In this document: positions 12,018-22,968 of the stretch, piece by piece
How the letters are laid out: each line of letters starts with the position of its first letter
Numbering within the stretch: the first letter of the stretch is position 1
From: Rhypophila decipiens
Taxonomy: Eukaryota > Ascomycota > Sordariomycetes > Sordariales > Naviculisporaceae
Direction of reading: 5' to 3'
NCBI GenBank assembly: GCA_033297075.1
Contig: MU858146.1
Coordinates: forward strand, 1-64,000
DNA length: 64,000 bases
Program-made: the position numbers and the translations under genes
The notes under the pieces: generated by a model
Seen by the model: only the letters and a program-made list of their open reading frames with translations
Database searches by the model: none
What the model was told of the DNA's origin: nothing

Positions 12018-13133
12018 TGTAGCGAGTTTCGTTGCGTCTGTGGGTGGTGATGGTTATATAGTGCTGTGATCGAGGCAGAGATGCAGCAGCTGAGAAGAAG
12101 CTTCTAGCCCTCGGTTTTCGGTGTTGAGAGTTAGGTATCGCAAGGAATACGTGGCCACGGATCGGGTGTCACGGTTTGTGGCTAGAAGCTACTCGGTAAT
12201 TCCTGATTACCAAGATATGGAAGTAGAAATAGAGGCGGGAAGGCCAGGCTGAGGCAGCTGAAAGTGTTGTAACGACGACGACGTTGTTGTTGGTTGCCTG
12301 CAATATCGATAAGCAGCGCGGGGCAAGGCTGGGCGCCCAGCTGGAACAATCTGGAAGACCCTGGCTTGTGAGCTCTTGGCGTGCATCTCGGGCCGGAAAC
12401 CAGCGGCCCATATAACTCTCTCTCTTCAACGGTGACGGAGTCCATGATGGCATCAAATCCCAGGGATCCAGTGCTCCTTGTTCAAGATCACCTCAGGAAA
12501 GATCTGCTCCCAATTAAAACTCGAATGTGGACCAAAATCGGCAGTTCCGGTTGCCGAAATCTTTGCTCGTCTCAGCTTAAACTCAACTGCACGGAGTACC
12601 CTTAACAGCCCGGCATGATCACCAAACATTATGTGCAGATTTTGATCAAAACTCTAAATTTGATCATGTGATGATAGACGATACACAGAGGAAAATTCTC
12701 TTCTTTGTTTCTGCTTCTACAATTGTGTTATTTCCAGCAATGTTTTACTGTGTGGGCTTGTGGACGAACAAGAGAGTTTACGAACGGTACATGTAGTTCG
12801 GCACGGGGTAATGGCTGCTGATGTTACGGCACTAACAGAGCAGGTCAGCCCTAGAAAGGGAAAATAACCCCCTAAGCTTGGCTACAGGAGACCCTGAAAA
12901 AAGATGACGTTCCGCGCTCCCCTAGGTCTGGGTCTTACTGTGCTATAGTGTAAACGCGAATTATCGCCAATACGGATACGCGTTTCCCATTTAACGGCTT
13001 AATGGACAGTCCAGGGGTTCTGTGCGATTAGTGACGATCGTTCCTCTCAACTTGATTTTATATGTCAAGAATTCCTCAATGACAGACCACACAAAGTTGA
13101 CAATGACCTGGGTCAAATTCTTATTTCTCCATC
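12018..13133. promoter_or_regulatory. Divergent upstream region of the AN1 and rad4 genes
   Basis: 1.1 kb between the start codons of the AN1 zinc-finger gene (minus) and the Rad4 gene (plus). No open frame here has domain-like content. The segment should carry both promoters and 5' UTRs; no individual site stands out. Confidence 0.45.
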
Positions 13134-16100
13134 ATGCCTCCTTATGTCCCGCGCAAACGATTACGCTCCGCTTCCCCATCGTCTTCATCCACTAAGAAGA
13201 AGAAGAAGCCCTCCCAGTCCAAAGCCAGCTCGTCCAAGGGCGCGATAGCACCACCCCGAAAGCCTACCCTCTTCGATGATCTCGACTCGGTCGCCTCTCC
13301 ACGTCGCAGTGGTTCCAGGATCCACGAGATCCAAGACTCGGACGATGACGACTCACCTCTCAGCTCCTTGTCCGACATCGACTTTGAAGACGTTCCTCCC
13401 GCGAACAAACGACAGAAGCAATCCGACGATGACGATGACGAGGACGAAGACGAAGACATTGAATTCGAAGACGTCGATACCACCGCCCCCGCTATCCAAC
13501 AGACCCTAGTGCCCGCCGACCTCCATGGCCACATCAGCAACGACCTCGAGCTGACCCTCGTCAGGGACACACGAATCTCGCTCACGAATGATGCTTTACT
13601 GGGTAGGAAAGGACCCACTAAGCGAGAGCGCCAGATCCGAGTCTCAACCCATTGTGTGCACGTCATGCTGCTGATGTGGCACAATGCGCTACGTAATGGT
13701 TGGATATGTGATCCTACGGTGCAGGGCATCATGCTCTCGCATCTGCCGCCTAGGTTGTGGGACGAGGTCGATCGCTGGAGGAGGGGCAGTGGCCTTGAGC
13801 TTCATCCTGAATCTGGCAGCAACAAAACGGAACACAAATCGACCAGTTCAAATGGCAGGGGAAAGAAGGCTACCGCTCCCGCGGCCAAGACTAGGAAAGG
13901 GAAGGGTAAAGAGAAAGAGCAAGCAACACAGTCGCGCGAGAGCAGAGAGTGGAGCAGCGCAGCACAGCGGCTTGAAAACGGCGCTGTAGATCGCAGCCAA
14001 GGGGATCCATTGTATCGCCTTATGAAGTCGCTCTCAGCTTGGTGGAAGCAGCGGTTCAGGATCACGGCGCCTGGGTTGCGTAAAGGGGGCTACATGTCCC
14101 TGGAGAGGCTGGATCGCATTACCAAGGCCTTTAATGAGGCGCAAAAGAGCAGCGAAGGCGTAAATGACAGCGAGAAATTCGGCGAGAGGATACGAAGTCT
14201 GGACGAGTTCAGGATATGCGCCCAGGAATGCAGCGGGAGTCGGGACGTCGGGGAGCAGTTGTTCACGGCGCTGTTGAGGGGACTAGGTATGGAGGCCAGA
14301 ATGGTGGCCAGTCTGCAGCCGTTGGGGTTTGGGTGGAATAAGCTGGAGGAGGCAGATCCAGAAAAGGAAGACAACTCGACGAGGACTTGGACGACTCCTA
14401 TCAAGGACGAGACCACCAAGAGCAAGACTGCTGTCTCAACCAAGACCAGCGCCTCCTCATCACGAGGAACAAGTGTCCACACTGGCAAAGAGTCGGAGCC
14501 CGAAGTCTCCAACAGCGACGACGAAATCCTCATTGAAGTCTACTCCGAGGCCCCCAGCACTCCCAAGAAATCCAAGCCTTACGACAAAGACCTCCCCTAC
14601 CCGCACTACTGGACCGAAGTCCTCTCGCCCGTCCAAAACAGATACATAGCCGTCGAGCCCCTCCAAACCTCTCTAATCGGCACCAACCCCGAAATCACCG
14701 TCCAGGCCCTCGAACCCCGCGGCGCCAAAGCAGACAAGGCAAAACAAGCCGTCTCCTACATCCTCGCCTATTCCCCCGACGGGACAGCAAAGGACGTGAC
14801 GATCCGCTACCTCAAAGGCAAGGTCCTCCCAGGCCGGACGAAAGGGAACCGCCTGCCGCCGGAGAAGATCCCAGTGTACAACAAGCACGGCAAGATCAAG
14901 CGCTATGATTTGCGGGATTGGTTCAAAGACCGCGCCATGCGTGGCTATTCCCGCGGATTCTCTATCAAATACCCCGTTACCGAGGCAGATGCGCTAGAAG
15001 CCGAGACCGACCTCAGGCCAGCCGAACAGACGAAGCGGGAACCAAAGGAGGGCGAAGAAACACTGCAGTTCTACAAATCCAGCAAGGAATTTGTTCTCGA
15101 GCGACATCTCAAGCGTGAGGAGGCTTTACTTCCCGGTGCAAAGGCAGTGAGGTATTTCAACCCCAAGGCCAAGAAAAAGGCCAACCAAGAGGACACCGAC
15201 ACTGGGAAAGAAAAGCAGAAGGGCGAGCCAGTCTACGTCCGCAGAGATGTCGTGGTGGTGAAGTCCGCCGAAACATGGCATAAACAAGGACGCGCCCCAA
15301 AACCAGGTGAACAGCCGTTAAAACGGGTGCCTTTTCGGGCAGCTACCACCAACCGCCGTCGAGAAATTGCAGAGGCGGAACTTGCTACGGGTGGTAAAGT
15401 CTTGCAGGGTCTGTTTAGTATGGACCAGACAGAGTGGATCATTCCGGACCCGATAGTCGATGGGATTATTCCCAAGAATGAATACGGGAATATTGATCTC
15501 TTTGCAGAGCACATGTGTCCCACTGGGGCGGTACATGTGCCATACCGGGGCGCTGTGAGGGTGTGTAAACGGCTTGGGGTGGATTACGCGGAGGCGGTGG
15601 TGGATTTCGAGTTTGGGCATCGTATGGCTGTTCCTGTTATCCAGGGCGTTGTTTGTGCCGAAGAGCATTTTGATCGGGTTATGGAGGAATTGCAAAAGGA
15701 CGAGATTGAGAGGAAGAGGAAGGAGGATGAGAAGAGACGGGCGGAGGTTATGAAGATGTGGAGGAAGTTTGTCATGGGGTTGCGGATTGTGCAGCGGCTG
15801 AATGGGGTTTATGGTGATCTTGAGGCACAGGAGAAGACTGGACAACGAGAGGATATGGGAGGTGGGTTTTTGGTTGGAGATGAGAATGGGGACGTTGGAG
15901 GTGGTGGGTTCATACCTGTGGGCTATGAGCTTGAGGAGGAGGAGGAGAATGTGGGCAAGGCTACCGAGTTGACCTCGACCTTCTTTCCTACGAGGGCATT
16001 GTCGGATGAGGAGGAAGATGGAGATGAGGATGCCCTCATGATTGAGAATGGCGATGATCACACGACGATTGGAGCTGCTGCACGAGAGGAACAGTCACGC

Positions 16101-16397
16101 TTAGATGAAGAAAAAGAAGAAGAAGAAGAAGAAGCAGATCTCGAATCCGGACCTGAGCCGGAAAGAAAGGGAAAAGGAAAGGTGACGAAAAAGTCAGCCA
16201 TGAGCACCAGACCCAAACGGCAGTCTGCTGCTACAATCAGCAAGAAGAAGAAGAGCTCAACCAAGGCGGCCTTGGGTGGACTAAGAAGGTCCCGGAGACG
16301 AGTTGCTTCTAGCAGCGAGGAGGACGATGCCGATGAGGACGAGATCGGCGATAGTGAAGCTGACGATGACGACGACGTGTATATGGACTCATCTTAA
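13134..16397 (+). CDS. rad4: DNA repair protein Rad4 (XPC homologue)
   Basis: Damage-recognition factor of global nucleotide excision repair, working in the nucleus with Rad23. 1087 aa in one exon. Residues 1-140 are serine/lysine-rich and acidic (DDDDDEDEDED). The transglutaminase-like domain spans about 150-500: an early helix at about 172-212 (HCVHVMLLMWHNALRNGW), the core LGMEARMVASLQPLGF near 385-400, and the YPHYWTEVLSPVQNRYIAVE strand near 485-505. The beta-hairpin domains follow: BHD1 about 640-690 (FYKSSKEFVLERHLKREEAL), BHD2 about 700-770, and BHD3 about 770-870 with NIDLFAEHMCPTGAVHVPYRG. The C-terminus is again acidic and lysine-rich, which fits a nuclear protein. As in other Rad4 proteins, no catalytic triad is expected. 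Confidence 0.95.
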   Translation: MPPYVPRKRLRSASPSSSSTKKKKKPSQSKASSSKGAIAPPRKPTLFDDLDSVASPRRSGSRIHEIQDSDDDDSPLSSLSDIDFEDVPPANKRQKQSDDDDDEDEDEDIEFEDVDTTAPAIQQTLVPADLHGHISNDLELTLVRDTRISLTNDALLGRKGPTKRERQIRVSTHCVHVMLLMWHNALRNGWICDPTVQGIMLSHLPPRLWDEVDRWRRGSGLELHPESGSNKTEHKSTSSNGRGKKATAPAAKTRKGKGKEKEQATQSRESREWSSAAQRLENGAVDRSQGDPLYRLMKSLSAWWKQRFRITAPGLRKGGYMSLERLDRITKAFNEAQKSSEGVNDSEKFGERIRSLDEFRICAQECSGSRDVGEQLFTALLRGLGMEARMVASLQPLGFGWNKLEEADPEKEDNSTRTWTTPIKDETTKSKTAVSTKTSASSSRGTSVHTGKESEPEVSNSDDEILIEVYSEAPSTPKKSKPYDKDLPYPHYWTEVLSPVQNRYIAVEPLQTSLIGTNPEITVQALEPRGAKADKAKQAVSYILAYSPDGTAKDVTIRYLKGKVLPGRTKGNRLPPEKIPVYNKHGKIKRYDLRDWFKDRAMRGYSRGFSIKYPVTEADALEAETDLRPAEQTKREPKEGEETLQFYKSSKEFVLERHLKREEALLPGAKAVRYFNPKAKKKANQEDTDTGKEKQKGEPVYVRRDVVVVKSAETWHKQGRAPKPGEQPLKRVPFRAATTNRRREIAEAELATGGKVLQGLFSMDQTEWIIPDPIVDGIIPKNEYGNIDLFAEHMCPTGAVHVPYRGAVRVCKRLGVDYAEAVVDFEFGHRMAVPVIQGVVCAEEHFDRVMEELQKDEIERKRKEDEKRRAEVMKMWRKFVMGLRIVQRLNGVYGDLEAQEKTGQREDMGGGFLVGDENGDVGGGGFIPVGYELEEEEENVGKATELTSTFFPTRALSDEEEDGDEDALMIENGDDHTTIGAAAREEQSRLDEEKEEEEEEADLESGPEPERKGKGKVTKKSAMSTRPKRQSAATISKKKKSSTKAALGGLRRSRRRVASSSEEDDADEDEIGDSEADDDDDVYMDSS

Positions 16398-18841
16398 ATT
16401 TGCCGATTATGTCGCCATCTTTGATGTTTCTATGCCGCCTTGTTGCTTATAGACAGGTATCAGTACTGTACCATACTGTACGAATGATGATGTTACGTAT
16501 ATAATGTAGTATGGATCAGGTGACAAAGGCTATCAGACCTGGAATATCGTACCAAAATGTATGCGACAATGATTTGCACCTTCCACCCGAGCACACCGAG
16601 TTCGGTTTTGGTATCTCACTTCCCGCGAGTTCGGGAATCGCCGAAGCACTCTCGAAGATCGGAGCCGGTTACCGCTCGACTCACCGTGTTGTTGTGGGTC
16701 AGGGGCACGGGCAGCCGCGCCAGAAGGCCCTCGCCTTATGCACGTCCAATCGGGGCGGTCAACCTTTCTAATTTGCCTTTTTTTTTCCAGTCCGTGTCTT
16801 TTTATCTGTACTGCCACTGCTTCGACATATTCTGTTGTCAGAGCCTGAGATTGTATCAAAAGCCAAAGGTACCTACATTTGATGGATGATTTGCAGGCTA
16901 CCATTAGTGCAATGCCAACAACTAGCCATGACGAGGATGCCCTCAAGTGAGCAAATCAGATGGATGCTTTCAACATCTCTGCTCTGTTTCCAGTGACACG
17001 GATATAAACGTGACGCTCACCGTTCCTTCCACTCGTCATCCCTAGCACAGGGAGCATATACACCTGCACATACAAGCAGCCGCCTGCCAGCTTGGTCCTG
17101 CTGCAGTGCTGCACTATCCCTGCCACCAGCCCCAGACAGGGGTTCTTCTCGGGTTATTACTTCCCCACTTCAGCCCAAAAGATGGGGCATTGGGATCTGT
17201 TCGCATGAAACGAACCACTGGCTCGGGGAAAAAGTCTGAAGGGCTTCATCCTGTCTTGAAATCTCGTGTACCGAGGAGCCCTTTGCGTTTATATCATCCT
17301 TTATATCATCCGGATCGTGTCAAGGGACTATTGTACCCGATCACGGAGTCCCTGTCCGCTCCTTCTCTATTGTACTTCATGTGCTCTGTCCTTGGTTTAA
17401 CTTTTGCTCCCATGCCGGCGGGGCGCGCAAGTTCGCAACAATACGATGTTTGCTTTGCCCTTTCGAGATCTTTGACGATACACATACCACGGCAGCGGTC
17501 CGTAAAAAGAGATTTTGATTCCTTCCCGTCGTCCTTTTCTTTTTCATCGCGTCATACCAGTATAACGGAGATACAGCTCTGTCAATAAGCCGCAAAATAC
17601 CAATCGGGACGAGATTGGGTCACAAAGGAGCGAGCTGCAGGCTATCTTAGCACCTTCCAAAAGTGCTCGTCTCATTCGCCGTCCCGGGGAACTCGCTTGG
17701 ACGGGTCTCGTGCTAAAAGGTGACCAATCCGAGCGGTTACCAGCTGCAGATTCCCTGTTCCAGGTTGTCTGTGTGTTGTCAGCTCCCCGGATCTCCAGTA
17801 ACGGGTTAGCTGCCGAACGCTGTCAGCCACAGGCACCAACCACAGACAAAGGGCGCCCGGGATCGACCTAACCAATTCTGACCTAACGTCCCACTCGTCC
17901 TAACCTCCAGGGCTCGACGACGACAATCGTTCCTTCCCATACAAAGGGCAGCAAGGGACGAAGAAAAGGGGCGGCGTACCCACCACGCCAAACAGGCACC
18001 CTTCAAGGCCCTACATCGGTTGCCGGCATGGCCTCATGTCATCTTGTTTTTATACAATAGTCGGAAGGAGCACACCGGCAGGTAGCCTAGAGTCTGGTCC
18101 GGCCCAACAACAATCGCAACACCGGGAAGGTGCCGCCTTCCCTCCCCATCCTCCTTCCGGGTCAGTGCTCGCGATGCCGCTCCGCACACGGAGCACTCGT
18201 GCCGGTGGTCTATATCTTGTCCAACACATCTTCTGACTCTTCCACTTCGCTTCCACAGACTCGTCGGCTCCGATTTGACTGCACATCGCCGTCTACAAAT
18301 TTGCTGCTCCCCTCCTGAAAGAAAAGGTATAGTCAATCTTCTCCCCCCTTTGTTAATACCCCTCTTTGGGTATCGGCCTGACACTCGTGCATCAGTGCAG
18401 AGCCATCACCGTTGTTGTCATCGCCGGGTTGCTGGGCCGACAAGTAATGTAAGTTTTCACTCATCCCCTGCTCTGCAACACCCTGTTCCGCCCTTGGCGT
18501 CGACTGCCAGTGCAATCCCTAGACCCTTTCCCGGCGTGCCTTGGCTTCTTTACCTGCCCAAACCACCATTCTAGAATTTGGAGCTTTGGTCAGATTTCCC
18601 AGATGGAACTGCCTACCTCTTGTCCAAAGTAAATCGCACCCTGTCTTTTTTCTATTCACTTTTACTTTGGCCTGCATCTTGATGCTTTTCAATCTACCCT
18701 GACTTTTGCTTTGGCCTACATCTTTGGGTCCTTATTTTCCCCTTCTGTTGCTCTTCACTCCCTGTCTAGCAATACCCTCAGCAGCTTATCTACCGGCTCA
18801 TCGCTGACTGAAAGCCTAGGGAATTCGACTACCCAGCGGGC
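16398..18841. other. Intergenic region and long 5' leader of the RBR gene
   Basis: About 2.4 kb between Rad4 and the RBR ligase gene. A duplicated TTTATATCATCC occurs near 17287-17312, and a CT-rich segment with TCTATATCTTG near 18208 may be the promoter of the downstream gene. Open frames here carry no domain. I see no RNA gene. Confidence 0.4.
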
Positions 18842-21460
18842 ATGCCTGGCCCTGAGCGGCCCGCGTCGCCGGCCACCGGTGACAAATGGCCAACCTTCTG
18901 GGCGGCCATCTCGGCTGTCTTTCCGGCCATCTGCCCAGACCACGCGCGCCAATCGGCGCCAGACCACGACTGGGACGCTGCGGGCTTCATCGCCCACACT
19001 CTCGACCAGCAGGAGGCGGGGCACTCCTACCCAACCCAGGCCCCAGCCCAAAAGCGCAAACGCGCAGAAGAGGACGACGACCTCGACGAGGCTGGTCTCG
19101 ACGACGAGATCAAGAACCAGGGCAACCTTGTTGCTCAGAAGGGCTTGGCCCGGCGGGCTGAGGGGTTTCCCTACCTCAGCACTTATTCCAAGGCGACGTA
19201 AGTGGAATGGTGGTCTTTTCGTCTCTTGGGCTTGAATTTCCATCTAACAGCTCGAAACAGCTCATTCCTCCTCCAGATCGCCTTCCCGACACTCTATGTA
19301 AAAGACATAGAGACCACTTTCAAGGAGAATCAGCTCTCCCTTCACCACACCTACCTGGCTCTCAGAGCAGAGCTCAGCAAGCCGGCACATGAACGTCGGT
19401 TTATGCTCAAGAAGGGGCGCCCAAAGACCCCGGGCAACCCCGATGATGTCCACGGACACATCAAGCAGTCGGGGCGAGTCGATGCTAACACCAAGCGCCG
19501 TGCCGAGGATGAGGCCTTGGCCGAATACAAGGCCATTCATGCCCTCCATCTCGCCAAAGAAGGGCGAGAAACCCTCCGAGGACTGACGCTGGAAGCAGAG
19601 GCCGAGAGAGAGCGGCTCAACGAGGCGCAAGCCATTGCCGAGGGGCTCATGGGAGAGTGCCAATGTTGCTTCGGCGACCATCCCATGAACCGCATGGTTT
19701 ACTGCACCGGCGACTCTCCACATTACGTCTGCTATGAGTGCGCCAAGAACTTTGCCAAGAGCAAGATTGGAATGTCCCAATGGGAACTCACCTGCTTCGC
19801 CGTCGAGGACTGCCAAGGCACCTTCAGCCACGCGCACCGAGCCAAGTTCCTGGACGATAACCTCACCAAGGCTTTGGACCGACTCGAGCAAGAACATGTT
19901 CTGCAGCAGGCAGGCATCGATCTTGCCCAATGCCCATTCTGCCCTTACGCCGCCGAGTACCCTCCGGTCGAGGTCAACAGAGAGTTCACCTGCGACAACC
20001 CAGAGTGCGGTGCCGTCAGCTGCAGATTATGCAAGGCACTGACTCATATCCCCAAGTCCTGCGAAGAGTTCCGGTCCGAGAACGCTGCCGAGTCGGCACG
20101 ACACAGGATCGAGGAAGACATGACACTTGCCCTCATCCGAAAGTGCAACAAGTGCAAAACGCCCTACGTCAAGCTCGATGGCTGCAACAAGATCATTTGC
20201 TCCAAATGCCGCGCCATCCAGTGCTACATCTGTCAACAGACCATCAAGGACTACACCCACTTTCGGGACGCCAACACGGCTTGTTACGAGAGACTCCATG
20301 ACAACGTCGATAACCAGTTGGTCCTCGAGGTTGAGAAGGCCGAGAAGGTGGCACGGGAGAAGATCCTAAAGGAGAACGCGCACATCCGAGAGGACCATCT
20401 GGGCTTCAAGTTCTCGGCCACGGTCCAAAAGGAGGAAGAGGCTCGACGCACCCAAGCTCTGGCCGCGAACCGAAATCGACATCCCCCTGGTGCGCTCCCT
20501 GTGATCCCAGACTATCAGGAACGACTGATGCAAGCCGACGCCGAGAACCGGGCTCGCCTAGCTGCGGCGAGAAGGGAGCAAGCGGCCCAAGAACAACCAG
20601 CCAGGCAAGAACCAGCCGAAGAAGTAGCACTTGAGGACTATCAGATACAGCTCATGGCCCTCGAGAACCAGAACCAGGCTCGGCTGCGCCACGCTCGCAT
20701 GGGACTGCCCCGGGAGGAAGTTCGGCAAGTCGGACCGCTTGTTCAGGAGCAGGTAGTTCGAGAGCGACGCCGGCAGGAACGACTGCGAGTTCAGGATCGG
20801 CAGCAAGCTCAGCTAGCCCAGCAGCAAGCTCAGCAACAGGCTCAACAGGCTCACGAGCAGGCTCGGCAACAGGCTCGACAGGCTCAGCAACAGGCTCAGC
20901 AGGCTCAAGAGCGGGCTCGGCAACAGGCTCGACAGGCTCGACAACAGGTTGAGCAAGCTGTCGAACAAGCACGCCAGGTTCGGCGACGAGTTGAGCAAGG
21001 TCGGCGGCAAGCTATGGAACAGGCCCGCCAGGGTCGCCAGGCTCGACAAGCTGAACAAGCTGAACAAGTTCAGCAGCGAGTTCAGCAACAGGCCCAGCCA
21101 CAGCCAGCCTGGTTTAACGCCGGGTGGGCGGCTAACCCCATCAACTTGGATGCCGCGGCACCGGTCCCGGTCGGACTTGGTTGGCAGCCACCATACATGG
21201 TCCCCGCAGCCCAGCCTGCAATGGCTCCGCAGATGCCGCCTCCCCCAATGGTCGGGGCATACTATATTGAACCCCAAGCCATGCCCGTTGCTGGATACCC
21301 CGTCGACGGACTTCCCCAGATGGGTATGAATATGGTGGCGCTGCCCATCCGGGCCACCCCTCCGCAAGTGGTTATTGACCTGACTGGAGAGGACGCCCAG
21401 CAGGCGGCCGGTTTTGGGCATAATATTCATGTGGATGTCGGGGCAAATTGGGGGTACTAG
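18842..21460 (+). CDS. RBR E3 ubiquitin ligase, RNF216/TRIAD3-like
   Basis: RING-between-RING ligase of 851 aa. Exons are 18842-19197 and 19261-21460 (GTAAGT donor, CTAAC branch, CAG acceptor). RING1 lies at about 250-305 (CQCC...CYEC), IBR at about 342-393 (CPFC...CDNPEC...CRLC) and RING2 at about 408-458 (CNKC...GCNKIICSKC). C427 in DGCNKI is the expected thioester cysteine. The spacing and words (KALTHIPKSCEEF, GCNKIICSKC, CYICQQ) resemble the RNF216/TRIAD3 class rather than parkin or HHARI. Residues about 632-735 are Q/A/R repeats likely to form a long helix. VVIDLTGED (822-830) is a textbook SUMO-interacting motif. The frame continues after the TAG stop; see the next entry. Confidence 0.85.
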
Positions 21461-22132
21461 GAGCATCCACAAGGCCCAGTACACCACGAATACATTGGCG
21501 ATGACCTCGATGAACAGGAGCAGGTACCCGATGGGCTCCCAGCTATGGGCCATTTACAGTTACAAGACAACGCATATGATGAGCTTGATGCCCAGGACCA
21601 GGGACCTAATGGTCTGCCAGCCGACGTGGGTTATCCTCAGGCCGACGACCTCGGATTCATGTTTGACGATGAGCTGGATCCAGAGGGCCAAGGACATGAT
21701 GCTCTGCCAGCCGACGGGGGTTATCTCCAGGCCAACGACCTCGGATTCATGTTTGACGATGAGCTCTTTCCAGAGGGCCAAAGACATGATGGTCTGCCAG
21801 CCGATGGGGGTTATCTCCAGGCCAACGAATATATTGACGATGAGCTCTTTCCAGAGGGCCAAGGACACGATGGTATGCCAGCCGACGGCGGTTATCCCCA
21901 GGCCAACGAATATATTGACGTTGAGCTCGTTCCAGCGGTCCGCCAACAGTGGATGCAGTATTTCCATGCAATGGGGATAGGATATGCAGATCTCCCACCC
22001 CATCCAGATGTTGGATATACAAATCCCCCACCCCATCCAGGTGCTGGATATACAAATCTCCCACCCCATCCAGGTGCTGGATACGTCGAGGAGGATGAGG
22101 GAGTATATGGGGCACCGAACGAGGCAGCATAA
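21461..22132 (+). CDS. In-frame tandem-repeat continuation after the RBR stop codon
   Basis: After the TAG at 21458-21460 the same frame stays open for 223 more codons, and repeat-like sequence begins almost at once. About four units of 25-30 aa follow (DDELFPEGQGHDGLPADGGY, then LQAN plus DLGFMFD or EYID), with DNA copies nearly identical. Three 11-aa units of GYTNLPPHPGA type end the array. The first ATG in frame is at 21545, so a separate 195-aa protein is possible. The same-frame repeat material upstream of that ATG (EYIGDDLDEQEQVPDGLPA) argues instead that this was or is the ligase C-terminus. That would require stop readthrough, a recent nonsense mutation or an unseen intron. Confidence 0.5.
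   Translation, partial: EHPQGPVHHEYIGDDLDEQEQVPDGLPAMGHLQLQDNAYDELDAQDQGPNGLPADVGYPQADDLGFMFDDELDPEGQGHDALPADGGYLQANDLGFMFDDELFPEGQRHDGLPADGGYLQANEYIDDELFPEGQGHDGMPADGGYPQANEYIDVELVPAVRQQWMQYFHAMGIGYADLPPHPDVGYTNPPPHPGAGYTNLPPHPGAGYVEEDEGVYGAPNEAA
21579..22083 (+). repeat. 75-90 bp and 33 bp coding tandem repeats
   Basis: Four units of about 81-90 bp (each starting GATGAGCT) run from about 21579 to 21920. They are followed by three 33-bp units (GGATATACAAATCYCCCACC...) up to about 22083. Copies differ by only a few bases, showing recent expansion. They lie in the reading frame discussed for 21461-22132. Confidence 0.8.
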
Positions 22133-22429
22133 TTGGCCGTATCAGGCATACCTCTAGCCCTGCACACACATATACATTTTGTTTGTCATGCCTATGGGGG
22201 CGTCAGCGGGGGTGTTCTTACATGATTTACCGGCGTTGTGGGCATTTTGTGAAGGCATCATAGCTATTCGAGGTGGTCAGGGGCCATGATGATCTTGTCA
22301 AGGCGTTTGGAGGAGTCCAGGAGGGCCCAGACAAGATTATATCAAGGGCGTAGCTTCACTAACTCGCTGGCGTTGTTTTACTATATCTTTTAGTGCGTTG
22401 AGCTGAGTTATTTTCTTGGCTTGGCTGAA

Positions 22430-22470
22430 CAGACGGTGGCCGTGGAGAAACAGACGGTGGCCGTGGAGAT
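22430..22470. repeat. Tandem duplication of about 20 bp
   Basis: CAGACGGTGGCCGTGGAGA occurs twice in direct succession, in the spacer downstream of the RBR locus. No coding potential is attached to it. The rest of 22133-22968 shows no recognisable gene. Confidence 0.7.
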
Positions 22471-22968
22471 TGACACATGGGTGGGACGATCGGAGTTAGA
22501 ATACCCCTAGTCTCTTTTTAACGATGGCTTGTTTCTTTTTGGTGAAGATATTTTGCCCGAGTCTTTGTCCTGCTCCGTGATTTGCTGTGCTTCTGGTGTT
22601 TTGCCAATTTGTGAACTTGTAAAGCTTGATGTGTGATGTTTTCAACGTGTCTCGGCTAACAGCCCATATTTCACACATTAATGGATACGTGCAAACAGTT
22701 GGTTGGTTCATCATTACATGTTTGGGTTCTCTCGGTGATCATTTATAACAACCGGCCAGTAGACAGGAACCTGGGCAGACGTCTCATCGCACGACTTGAC
22801 ATTAAGCCAAGGAAGTGAGTAGCAGCAGAATCATGTAGGCAAGCTCAGCCATGATGACCTCAAATTCTATCATCTCGATCAACTCAAGCCATAGGCTGTG
22901 TGTAGCTCAAGGAAGCCATACTGCCCATACAAACAGCAACATCATCGCCAACCCAAATTTTCACGATT

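Noticed and set aside
20800..21090. Minus-strand frames rich in A/E/P/V opposite the RBR Q-repeats
   Set aside because: Mirror of the coding repeat; the plus strand is clearly the gene.
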